Part shown: one piece after another, positions 7,600-14,851 of the stretch
Layout: each line of letters begins with the position of its first letter
Numbering within the stretch: position 1 is the stretch's first letter
Assembly: GCA_018054915.1 (NCBI GenBank)
Contig: JAGPIR010000005.1
Span: forward strand, 1 to 16,957
DNA: 16,957 nt
Direction: 5' to 3'
Origin: Allobrachymonas sp.
Lineage (GTDB): Bacteria; Pseudomonadota; Gammaproteobacteria; Burkholderiales; Burkholderiaceae_C
Made by a program: the position numbers and the translations under genes
Notes under the pieces: generated by a model
The model's database searches: none
Seen by the model: only the letters and a program-made list of their open reading frames with translations
What the model was told of the DNA's origin: nothing

Positions 7600-9912
7600 A
7601 TGAAATTCCGTCTAAACAAGCTTACTTTCATTCTTGCCACCTGCGTCTATGGTGTCAGTTTTGCCCAGACTGAATCGGCTCCTGCGGCGGCTGCAACGCC
7701 AACCCAGGCTGCTTCGGGCGCGGCAGCGAGCCAGGCCCAAACAACGGCAACCGGCAGCGGGCTGGAGGCAACCGTGGTAACGGCTACGCGCACGGCGCGC
7801 ATGACAGACGAAACGCCGGGGGCCACCTATGTGGTGACGCAGGATCAGATGCAGTCACGCAACCTCAAAACCCTGGATGAGGCCGTCAACAACATACCTG
7901 GCGTGTTCAGTACCCGCAGCAAAGGCATGATGGACACCAGCGCATCCATTTCCCTGCGCGGCATGCCAAACAGTGCCAGCGCCAGCCGCACACTGGTCAT
8001 GATTGATGGCATGCCCATCAATAGCGGCTACACCGGCGGGGTGAACTTCGCCGGCATCAACGGCAGCGATTTCTCGCGTGTCGAGGTTGCACTGGGTGCC
8101 GCCGCCAGCCTGTACGGCAACAGCGCCATGGGCGGCGTGGTGAACTACGTGTCGCAAATGCCACAAGAGCGCGAATTCACATACAAGCTGGGGTATGGCA
8201 GCAGCCTCGATAGTGAGACTGCCATGCAGAATCTCAAGCGCGTTTATGTATCGTATGGGGACAAGCTGGCCAATGTCCTGTCGCTGTTTGCCTCATTCAG
8301 TGGCGCCGATACGGTCGGTTACCGCACCACCCTGGCGCAAATGAAGACCCGCCCTGCAGGAACCGTCGGTGGCTACGCAAGCACCACGGTCACTGGCGCC
8401 CCCCAATATGTGGTCGGGGAAGCCGGCACCAACCAATGGCGCGAAGGCAGCGTCACCCTGCGGGCCGCACTCGACCTGCCCAATAACGGCCAATGGCGGT
8501 TGGGTTTTAGCCGCAACCAGTACGAAAACGAATATGGCGCGCCAATCACCTATCTGCGCAATGCGAGCACCGGCGCGGAAGTCTTCCCCAACAGTACTTC
8601 CGGCAACTTCCCTGCTGGCAGCAGCTACCACTACAACTACCTGGGGCCCGGCAAAAGCGTCACCGACCTGTTCCAGAGCAGTCTGGAAACCGCCGCTGGC
8701 CCGGGCCGGTTGCGCGCGAACGTCGGCCTGTTGCGCTCGCATACCAACTGGTATGTCAACCCGCCCCGTGGCGGCAATCCCCTGAGTGAATACCTGAACG
8801 GAGCCCCGGGCAGCATGAGCAGCCGCCCCAACCGCACCATTTACGGGGATGTGCAATACACATTCAGCCCCCTGGACAAGCACGTGGTGGTCGCGGGCGC
8901 ATCCATCCGCAACGAAAAAGTGGACATCTCGAATTACAGCCTGAGCGACTGGCGCAACACCGACTCCAAAATCAGCAACACCGAATTGCGCGGAGGCAAG
9001 ACCCGCAGCATCGGCCTGTTCATACAGGATGAAATCTCGGTCACCGATGCGTTCACGGTCACGGCGGGCCTGCGCTGGGACACGTGGAAAACCAGCGGCG
9101 GCTACTATGACCTGGACGGCGCTGGAATCACAAAACCCATGGTCAGGTTGCCGAGTTACAGCCAAAGCGCCATCAGCCCCAAGCTGGGACTGCACTACCG
9201 TGTAAACGACGCGGTGTCCCTGCGCAGCAGCGTCGGCAAGGCTTTCCGTACCCCGACACCGTTCGAGTTGTACGGCTCCTTTTCGGGAACAACGCCGCCC
9301 TATGTCTTCAACCCCGACCTCAAGCCCGAAACAGCCATTACCTGGGACATTGGCGCCGACCTGCGCCCATGGGCAGGGGCCGAGCTCAAACCCACGATTT
9401 ACCTCAACCAGCTGCGCGACATGATCTACACGCGGACATACGCAACCGAGAAAAGGCGAGAAAACCTCGGCAGAGCGCGCGGCTATGGGCTGGAAATCGA
9501 CTTCCGTCAAAAAATCGGCAGCAACTGGACACTGCTGGCATCGGCAGCCCTCAACAGAACCCGTATCCAGGAAAACATCACGGCACCAACGACAGTTGGC
9601 AACCAATTCGCCGACGTTCCCAAAACCACTGCCAACCTGGGGCTCGAATGGACCGGCGGCCCCTGGAGCGCATCCGGCTGGCTGCACCATGCATCCAAAC
9701 GGTTTGGCAGCGAGAAAAACGACGATGTTGTCAATGAAGTTATGGGCTCGCGTGATCCGTACACCATCGTCAACCTCAAGGGCGCATACCGCATCAACAA
9801 GAACCTGAAGGTCTCCCTGGCCGTAGACAATGCCTTCAACCGGAAATACTTCTCAGGCGTTTATCGCGCGCCCAGCCGCTCGTATTTCCTGGAAGTCGCA
9901 GGTGCGTTCTAA
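7600..9912 (+). CDS. TonB-dependent outer-membrane receptor (second), CirA/BtuB-like plug
   Basis: A 770-residue receptor. Residues 1-22 are a signal peptide (cleavage after SFA, before QTE), followed by an Ala/Thr/Gln-rich linker (about 26-52). The TonB box VVTATR (59-64) comes next. The plug (about 65-190) carries LDEAVNNIPGVF, ISLRGMPN, LVMIDGMPINSG, VEVALGAAASLYGNSAMGGVVNYVS, the classic CirA/FepA/BtuB plug series. The barrel contains GKAFRTPTPFELYG and NPDLKPETAITWDIG and ends in phenylalanine. No clear Shine-Dalgarno lies before the ATG. It precedes the ABC importer genes by 100 bases on the same strand, so the two probably act in series. The substrate cannot be read from sequence; this plug type is used for ferric catecholates, cobalamin and, in some bacteria, nickel complexes. 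Confidence 0.92.
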   Translation: MKFRLNKLTFILATCVYGVSFAQTESAPAAAATPTQAASGAAASQAQTTATGSGLEATVVTATRTARMTDETPGATYVVTQDQMQSRNLKTLDEAVNNIPGVFSTRSKGMMDTSASISLRGMPNSASASRTLVMIDGMPINSGYTGGVNFAGINGSDFSRVEVALGAAASLYGNSAMGGVVNYVSQMPQEREFTYKLGYGSSLDSETAMQNLKRVYVSYGDKLANVLSLFASFSGADTVGYRTTLAQMKTRPAGTVGGYASTTVTGAPQYVVGEAGTNQWREGSVTLRAALDLPNNGQWRLGFSRNQYENEYGAPITYLRNASTGAEVFPNSTSGNFPAGSSYHYNYLGPGKSVTDLFQSSLETAAGPGRLRANVGLLRSHTNWYVNPPRGGNPLSEYLNGAPGSMSSRPNRTIYGDVQYTFSPLDKHVVVAGASIRNEKVDISNYSLSDWRNTDSKISNTELRGGKTRSIGLFIQDEISVTDAFTVTAGLRWDTWKTSGGYYDLDGAGITKPMVRLPSYSQSAISPKLGLHYRVNDAVSLRSSVGKAFRTPTPFELYGSFSGTTPPYVFNPDLKPETAITWDIGADLRPWAGAELKPTIYLNQLRDMIYTRTYATEKRRENLGRARGYGLEIDFRQKIGSNWTLLASAALNRTRIQENITAPTTVGNQFADVPKTTANLGLEWTGGPWSASGWLHHASKRFGSEKNDDVVNEVMGSRDPYTIVNLKGAYRINKNLKVSLAVDNAFNRKYFSGVYRAPSRSYFLEVAGAF

Positions 9913-9935
9913 CCCAAACATGCCGCTGGAAGCTT

Positions 9936-9969
9936 GTATGCTCCCCTGGTTGCGACAACGGGGGCATAC
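9936..9969 (+). promoter_or_regulatory. Strong hairpin between the second receptor and the ABC genes
   Basis: Three stem segments stack: GTATGC (9936-9941) with GCATAC (9964-9969), CCCC (9943-9946) with GGGG (9960-9963), and GTTG (9949-9952) with CAAC (9956-9959). The loop is CGA, and small bulges (T, TG) sit on the 5' side only. That is 14 base pairs starting 24 bases after the receptor stop. No T-run follows, so it looks more like a processing or stability element that uncouples receptor and transporter levels than a classic terminator. Confidence 0.5.
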
Positions 9970-10012
9970 TGCGCTGTTTCTCTCAACCTGGCCGTAAAAA
10001 CAATTCAACGAA

Positions 10013-11044
10013 ATGAACCATCCGTTCCGCAAATGGGCTGTGCTGCTGTTGCTTGTGCTGGGCGGCGCGGGTGTTGGTTATTTCCTGATCCGCAAGCCAG
10101 CAGCACCGCTCTCAACAGCTGCGCCTGCGGGGATCCACTCCCCCATCCGGAAAATTGTGGTACTCAACTCCGATGCGCTTGAGGCCTTGCGCATTCTTGA
10201 CGCAGACGACCGGATCGTGGGGGTGTATTCGGACATTGCATCCGAAGCGCCCTTGTGGCCCGACATGGCGGCCAAACCCCACGTCGGCAAATGGAGCGAG
10301 CCCAATATCGAAGCCATCGCCCGCCTGGCCCCCGATGTGGTCATCCATTACAGCGGCGTTGCGCCCTATCTCGAAACAAAGCTCCAACCCCTGGGAATTG
10401 GCGTGCTGCGGATGGATCTTTTCCGGATCGACACCCTGGCGCAGGAAATGCTCCAGCTGGGACAGGCGCTGGGCAAGCAGCCCGAAGCCCAGCGTTTCAA
10501 CGCCTGGCAGCAGGACATCATCCAGACCGTGCGGCAGCAGACCGCGCCGGTGTCCGCCAAGGCCCGCGTGTACCTTGAGAACTATGGCGATTACAGGGCC
10601 TCCGGACCCGGCTCCGGAATGCACCAGTTGTGCGAAATGGCCAACGGACTGAACGTGGCGGCCAGCCTGGATACGGCGTACCCCAGAGTCGCTCCCGAAT
10701 GGATCGTGGCTGAAAATCCCGACATCATCCTGAAACTGTCTGGCAAAGTAGAGGGTTACAAGCTACAAGATTCCGCCTTCTACAACCAGTTGCGCGACCG
10801 GATGGCCGCCCGCCCCGCATGGGCGCACATCCAGGCGGTAAAGGATGGCAGGGTCCATGTGATGAACGGCGCCATGATGTCGGGCCCACGAGCGGCAATC
10901 GCGCTGGCCTACATGGCAAAGTGGATGTATCCGGCGCACATGCAGGGAATAGATCCCGATGCATTGCACCGGCACTACATGGAGACCTTTTTGCGCAAAC
11001 CCTTCCAGGGGCGGTATTTCTCCGATCCGCATCCCCAACAATGA
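10013..11044 (+). CDS. Periplasmic binding protein of the ABC importer (second)
   Basis: A 343-residue FecB/BtuF-like binding protein. A hydrophobic N-terminal segment (about 8-25, VLLLLVLGGAGVGYFL) follows RK. It lacks a lipobox and a clear cleavage site, so it may stay anchored in the inner membrane. The two lobes show IRKIVVLNSDALEALRILDADDRIVGVYSD, VGKWSEPNIEAIARLAPDVVIHY and, in the second lobe, PEWIVAENPDIILKL and GRVHVMNG. Its stop is 9 bases before the permease start, so the pair is co-translated in one operon. It differs markedly from the binding protein at 320-1411. No good ribosome site is seen before the ATG. It delivers the ligand brought in by a receptor to the permease; the ligand is not identified. 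Confidence 0.88.
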   Translation: MNHPFRKWAVLLLLVLGGAGVGYFLIRKPAAPLSTAAPAGIHSPIRKIVVLNSDALEALRILDADDRIVGVYSDIASEAPLWPDMAAKPHVGKWSEPNIEAIARLAPDVVIHYSGVAPYLETKLQPLGIGVLRMDLFRIDTLAQEMLQLGQALGKQPEAQRFNAWQQDIIQTVRQQTAPVSAKARVYLENYGDYRASGPGSGMHQLCEMANGLNVAASLDTAYPRVAPEWIVAENPDIILKLSGKVEGYKLQDSAFYNQLRDRMAARPAWAHIQAVKDGRVHVMNGAMMSGPRAAIALAYMAKWMYPAHMQGIDPDALHRHYMETFLRKPFQGRYFSDPHPQQ

Positions 11045-11053
11045 ACGGCACAC

Positions 11054-12082
11054 ATGGCGATTGACAACATTTACCGCAGCTATACGGCCTACAACACCCG
11101 GCGCTGGCTGTTCCTCGCCGCGATGTTGTTGCTGCTGGCCGCGAGTGTGATCGTATCGATTTCTTACGGCGCCGCAGACATGTCGTTGCCAGCAATCATG
11201 CGGGCGCTGTTCACAGACAATGGCCAGCAACACGCCATCCTTTGGTCCTTGCGCGTTCCGCGTGCGCTAATGGCCGCGCTGGTGGGATTCGGTCTGGGTA
11301 TTTCCGGCACGGTCTTCCAGGCGGTCCTGCGCAACCCGCTCGCCTCCCCATCCACGTTGGGTGTCTCGTCTGCGGCCGGGTTTGGCGCGGTGTGCGTCAT
11401 CCTGTTTGCCGGAACGGCGCCATCCAACCTGGCTGTGGCTCTTGGGTCTTTTGCCTGCGCCCTGTTTTCGGCCGGTTTCATTTTCACCATCGCCCGGATG
11501 AAGGGCGCCTCGTCCGAAACGCTGATACTGACCGGCGTGGCGCAGATGTTTCTGTTCTCGGCGCTCACGTCACTTGGCCAGTACCTGGGAACGGTTGACC
11601 AATTGGTCAACATCGTGTTCTGGTCACTCGGCAGCCTGTCCAAGGCAGGCTGGATGGAAATTGCCCTGACGACCGGCATGGTGCTCCTGCCAACGCCCCT
11701 GCTGCTCTGGCATGCATGGGATTTCAATCTGCTGGCAATGGGAGACGACACGGCCAAGATATCCGGGGTCAATGTGGAGCGGTTGCGCTTGTGGAGTATC
11801 GCCCTGGCCTCGCTTGCCACGGCTGGCGCCATCTGCTTCACGGGCGTCATCGGTTTTGTCGGCCTGGTTGCACCGCACATTACGCGCATGGCCATCGGCA
11901 ACGACCACCAATACCTGCTGCCCGCTTCCGCCGTTGTCGGTGCAACGCTGGTCGTGTGTGCCGACGTTCTGGGCCGCGCCCTGCTCGCTCCGCAGATTAT
12001 TCCAATCGGCATCGTTACATCGCTACTGGGCGTCCCCTTTTTCTTTTACTTGCTGATGCGCCGCACGCGGGAGAACTGGTGA
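11054..12082 (+). CDS. FecCD-family ABC importer permease
   Basis: A 342-residue inner-membrane protein with about nine to ten hydrophobic segments. The family signature is plain: RVPRALMAALVGFGLGISG, then FQAVLRNPLASPSTLGVSSAAGFGA (around 70-110), and near the C terminus GFVGLVAPHITRM with the following loop that contacts the ATPase. The family imports siderophores, haem, cobalamin and, in Helicobacter-type systems, nickel complexes. Its stop shares one base with the ATPase start (TGATG), implying coupled translation. It is the only permease in the window, though two binding proteins are present, so it probably works as a homodimer serving either. Confidence 0.93.
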   Translation: MAIDNIYRSYTAYNTRRWLFLAAMLLLLAASVIVSISYGAADMSLPAIMRALFTDNGQQHAILWSLRVPRALMAALVGFGLGISGTVFQAVLRNPLASPSTLGVSSAAGFGAVCVILFAGTAPSNLAVALGSFACALFSAGFIFTIARMKGASSETLILTGVAQMFLFSALTSLGQYLGTVDQLVNIVFWSLGSLSKAGWMEIALTTGMVLLPTPLLLWHAWDFNLLAMGDDTAKISGVNVERLRLWSIALASLATAGAICFTGVIGFVGLVAPHITRMAIGNDHQYLLPASAVVGATLVVCADVLGRALLAPQIIPIGIVTSLLGVPFFFYLLMRRTRENW

Positions 12083-12900
12083 TGTTAAGGGTGCATGATC
12101 TGGCATTTGGATATGGCGCGCACCCCATATTCAAGAACATTTCCCTGGAAGTATCCAAGGGGCACATCGTATGCATTGCCGGCCCCAACGGCACCGGCAA
12201 AACCACGCTGGTGAAATGCATTGCAGGCATCTTCAAGCCGCTGGCAGGGCGTGTAACGATCGATGGCGCCGACACACGGAAAATGGAGCGCAAGCAGCTT
12301 GCCACCTTGCTGGGTTACGTTCCGCAAAACATCCCCTCACGGTTTCCCGCCACGGTTTTTGAAACCGTGCTGGCAGGCCGGCGCCCGCACATGGGCTGGC
12401 GGCCCTCAAAGCACGACCTGCAACTGGCGGCGGAAAAGCTCGCCCAGCTGGGCCTGGAGCATCTGGCCATGCGCGACATGACGAGCCTCAGCGGAGGGCA
12501 GGCGCAAAAGGTCATGCTGGCCCGCGCCCTGGCGCAGGAAACACCCTACCTCATTCTGGATGAGCCCACCAGCAATCTGGACGTGCGCCACCAACTGGAT
12601 CTTCTCGAAACCATCACCCGACTGGCCCGGGAGCGCGGCCTGGGCGTGCTTCTGATCATCCACGACCTGAACCTGGCCGCACGGTATTGCGACACCATCG
12701 TGATGCTGCATCGGGGTGATGTGTATTGCAGCGGCTCTGCCGAGGAAGTCATCACCGAAAAAACAATGGCCGACGTATATGGCGTGCAGACCGACATCCG
12801 CCACAGCCACGGCCATGTCCACATGCACGTATTGCGGTCCTTGGGCGAACTGGACCACCACCATTCGGATCACGAACATGAATCCTTCGACCATCACTGA
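12082..12900 (+). CDS. ABC importer ATPase with histidine-rich C-terminal tail
   Basis: A 272-residue FecE/BtuD-like ATPase. Walker A is GPNGTGKTT (34-42), the Q-loop is VPQN (80-83), the signature is LSGGQ (136-140), Walker B is YLILDE (156-161) and the H-loop is IIHDLN (192-197). All catalytic residues are intact. The ATG at 12082 gives normal family length; an upstream in-frame extension to 11716 is antisensical within the permease gene. The unusual part is residues 241-272, HSHGHVHMH and then HHHSDHEHESFDHH, with 12 histidines in 32 residues. Such tails occur in nickel, cobalt and zinc proteins (for example HypB and SlyD) and could store or sense the imported metal. The last 23 bases overlap the next gene. 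The family is certain; the tail's role is inferred. Confidence 0.95.
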   Translation: MLRVHDLAFGYGAHPIFKNISLEVSKGHIVCIAGPNGTGKTTLVKCIAGIFKPLAGRVTIDGADTRKMERKQLATLLGYVPQNIPSRFPATVFETVLAGRRPHMGWRPSKHDLQLAAEKLAQLGLEHLAMRDMTSLSGGQAQKVMLARALAQETPYLILDEPTSNLDVRHQLDLLETITRLARERGLGVLLIIHDLNLAARYCDTIVMLHRGDVYCSGSAEEVITEKTMADVYGVQTDIRHSHGHVHMHVLRSLGELDHHHSDHEHESFDHH

Positions 12901-13840
12901 TGCGGCCCTGCTCACCCTGCAGCAAATGAGTGGGTTTGTCCCCGAAACGCTGCTGACCACGTTCGTTTCGCTGATGATCACCTATCTGCTGGTGGCCAAG
13001 GGCTTCCTGAAGCATCTGGCTGCCTTCAGCAAACCCTTTACGGCACGGATCGGTTTGCCCGACACCGTTATTGCCGCCTCGTTGGTTGCGTTTGGCTCGG
13101 TGCTGAGCGCCAACGCCATGTTGTCGGAGCTGTACCGCCAGCGCCAGATCACGGAAAAGGACACCTATCTCGGGGCCATCCTCAACGGGACCTCCCTCAA
13201 CATCAAGCAGATATTCACCTACCAATTACCCATCATGGTGCCTTTGCTCGGATGGAAGGCGGGGGGAATCTACCTCCTGTGCTTCTTATCGGCGGCAGTG
13301 ATCCGCTATGGCTATGTACTGTTCCATGTCCGCCAGAGCAAGCAGGTAAGAAGTGTCGATTTTTCGCAAGCTGACAGCCATGCGCCCCGTACCACAATGA
13401 AAAAGCAGTTGCAATTGTTCGTGAAAATCGCCGGCACCTATCTGGCCATTACCTTTTGCGTGGTATTCCTGTTCAATGCCGGTGTCGGCGTCATGTTCGA
13501 AAAAATGGTGGCGCCCATCAGCCATGCGCTGCAATTGCCCGTGGTGCTGGCGGTCCCTATAGCCGTTTTTATTTTCAACCCGATTGCCGGAGCCGCGGCG
13601 GTCGGAACCTTGCGCAATAGCGGAACCGTCAACGATATCGACGCCGTGCTGGCGGTCATCATGGGCAGTCTGCTGCTTTTGCCCTTGTATGGCTTTCGCA
13701 GCGGCACCATTGCGCGCACCATCTCGTTTTTTGGTCCGCAGCTTGGAATGAAAGTATCTGCGACCTCTACAACGTTAGCCATCATTTCAAGATTGTTTTT
13801 CTTGATATTGGTGATGGGTTACAAGCTGGTTTCCCAGTAA
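12878..13840 (+). CDS. Two-repeat Gate-domain (nucleoside-recognition-like) membrane protein
   Basis: A 320-residue polytopic inner-membrane protein. Two related halves are visible: LPDTVIAASLVAFGSVLSANAMLSEL (60-85) with a later LNGTSLNIKQIFTYQLP, and LPVVLAVPIAVFIFNPIAGAAAVGTL (220-245) with a later GSLLLLPLYGF. A hydrophilic loop (about 152-176) separates them. This is the duplicated Gate layout seen in FeoB cores and spore maturation proteins. From memory, similar stand-alone proteins occur in methanogens (such as MJ0880 and MJ1556) near FecBCD-like genes. The ATG at 12878 lies inside the ATPase gene's histidine-tail codons (23-base overlap); an in-frame ATG at 12926 is an alternative. 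Probably an extra pore, gate or exporter linked to the ABC system. No transport activity is known to me. Confidence 0.75.
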   Translation: MNPSTITDAALLTLQQMSGFVPETLLTTFVSLMITYLLVAKGFLKHLAAFSKPFTARIGLPDTVIAASLVAFGSVLSANAMLSELYRQRQITEKDTYLGAILNGTSLNIKQIFTYQLPIMVPLLGWKAGGIYLLCFLSAAVIRYGYVLFHVRQSKQVRSVDFSQADSHAPRTTMKKQLQLFVKIAGTYLAITFCVVFLFNAGVGVMFEKMVAPISHALQLPVVLAVPIAVFIFNPIAGAAAVGTLRNSGTVNDIDAVLAVIMGSLLLLPLYGFRSGTIARTISFFGPQLGMKVSATSTTLAIISRLFFLILVMGYKLVSQ

Positions 13841-13863
13841 AAAACATGTAAACGGCCACCAAT

Positions 13864-13883
13864 GACCTCTTTCGACCTCTTTC
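13864..13883 (+). repeat. 10-bp tandem duplication in the exbB leader
   Basis: GACCTCTTTC occurs twice in direct succession (13864-13873, 13874-13883) in the 166-base gap between the Gate gene and exbB. No convincing gene lies in this gap. An open frame without a start codon runs 13852-13986, ending in a plausible-looking peptide (AKLFDLNPFE), and a separate 18-codon frame starts at 13862. Deleting one repeat does not join the two frames. Confidence 0.6.
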
Positions 13884-14006
13884 AAACGCCGCGAAACATT
13901 TCTCACCACCCGCACTGAGTGTCTACCTGAATGATGCCTTCACCGCCGCCGTGCCGGCCAAACTTTTCGACCTGAATCCTTTTGAATGACCCGGAGAAAA
14001 TTTCCC

Positions 14007-14432
14007 ATGCAAAGCCTAGGCCCCCTTGTTGAATACGCGGTATTTGGCGTATTGATCGCGCTGAGCATCATTGCCGTAGCCATCACGCTGGAACGGTTGC
14101 GCTTTTATCGCAGCATGCAGGCCACGCGCTACACCAGCCGGGCGCGGCTGGAAAGCGACCTCACGCGGAGGCTCAACATCATCGGCACCATTGGCGCCAA
14201 CGCCCCCTACATCGGTCTGCTGGGCACCGTGCTGGGCATCATGGTCACGTTCCAGACGCTGGGTTCAGGCTCCAGCATGGACGTGAAGTCCATCATGACT
14301 GGCTTGTCGCTGGCGCTCAAGGCTACAGCCGCGGGCATCGCAGTCGCCATTCCTTGCGTGGTGCTCAACAACATCCTGCGGCGCAAGGTGCGCGAGCACC
14401 TCGCAATCTTTGACGAAGCCCACGGCCACTGA
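14007..14432 (+). CDS. exbB: ExbB, short group-2 type TonB-system energiser
   Basis: A 141-residue inner-membrane protein with three hydrophobic segments (about 8-28, 62-82, 100-124). The motifs IGANAPYIGLLGTVLGIM (62-79) and GLSLALKATAAGIAVAIP (99-116) are the ExbB/MotA/TolQ core that forms the proton-driven pentamer. It is far shorter than E. coli ExbB (244 residues) and lacks the large N-terminal extension. It closely resembles the short ExbB form found in Helicobacter and relatives (LERLRFYRS after the first segment is typical). GGAGA, nine bases before the ATG, supports the start at 14007 rather than the in-frame ATG at 13986. It starts a tight exbB-exbD-tonB run. Together with ExbD it converts proton flow into TonB movement, presumably for the two local receptors. 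Confidence 0.92.
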   Translation: MQSLGPLVEYAVFGVLIALSIIAVAITLERLRFYRSMQATRYTSRARLESDLTRRLNIIGTIGANAPYIGLLGTVLGIMVTFQTLGSGSSMDVKSIMTGLSLALKATAAGIAVAIPCVVLNNILRRKVREHLAIFDEAHGH

Positions 14433-14466
14433 ACAACGCCCCCGATCCATTACCCAAGGAGCCCCC

Positions 14467-14850
14467 ATGCACGCCGCAGACGAAGAAGACATGGATGCCA
14501 TCAACATCGTGCCGCTGCTCGACATCATGCTGGTGCTGCTCACCATCGTGCTGACCACCGCCACCTTCGTGGCCAGCGGGCGCATTCCGGTGGACCTGGC
14601 CAAATCGGGACAGGTCGCCACCACCGCGCAGACCGAAAGCCTGGTCATCACCATGACGGCCGAACGCACCTTCTTCCTCAACGACCAGCCCATCCCCGAT
14701 CTGGTGGCCGCGCTGGGCGGCAAGGACCGCAGCGCCCCGGTACTGATGCGAGCCGATGGCACGCTGCCTTTGCAGGAATTCGTGGCTGCCGTGGACACCG
14801 TGAAGAAAGAGGGTTTTACCCGGGTCAATCTTGAAGTCCAGCGCCCCTGA
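14467..14850 (+). CDS. exbD: ExbD, TonB-system proton-channel subunit
   Basis: A 127-residue protein with one N-terminal membrane segment (about 13-34). The segment INIVPLLDIMLVLL carries the conserved proton-path aspartate (Asp19), followed by a periplasmic domain of about 90 residues containing ERTFFLNDQPI and DGTLPLQEFVAAVDTVKKEGF, as usual for ExbD. AAGGAG, five bases before the ATG at 14467, makes this start clear over the in-frame ATG at 14410. It is 34 bases after exbB and one base before tonB, so the three are a single translational unit. ExbD dimerises inside the ExbB pentamer and passes energy to TonB. Confidence 0.93.
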   Translation: MHAADEEDMDAINIVPLLDIMLVLLTIVLTTATFVASGRIPVDLAKSGQVATTAQTESLVITMTAERTFFLNDQPIPDLVAALGGKDRSAPVLMRADGTLPLQEFVAAVDTVKKEGFTRVNLEVQRP

Positions 14851-14851
14851 T

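Noticed and set aside
8293..9690. Long minus-strand open frame (465 codons) opposite the second receptor
   Set aside because: It lies wholly inside a receptor gene with complete family motifs and has no recognisable domain or ribosome site; GC-rich codon use creates such antisense frames.
9936..9969. NikR operator (GTATGA-N16-TCATAC type)
   Set aside because: The half-sites read GTATGC/GCATAC with 22 bases between them, so spacing and end bases do not fit; the hairpin explanation is better.
320..13840. Ordinary ferric-siderophore uptake locus
   Set aside because: It explains the receptors and ABC genes but not FmdE, the DUF2117-like protein, the Gate protein or the histidine-rich tail; it stays the main alternative for the substrate.
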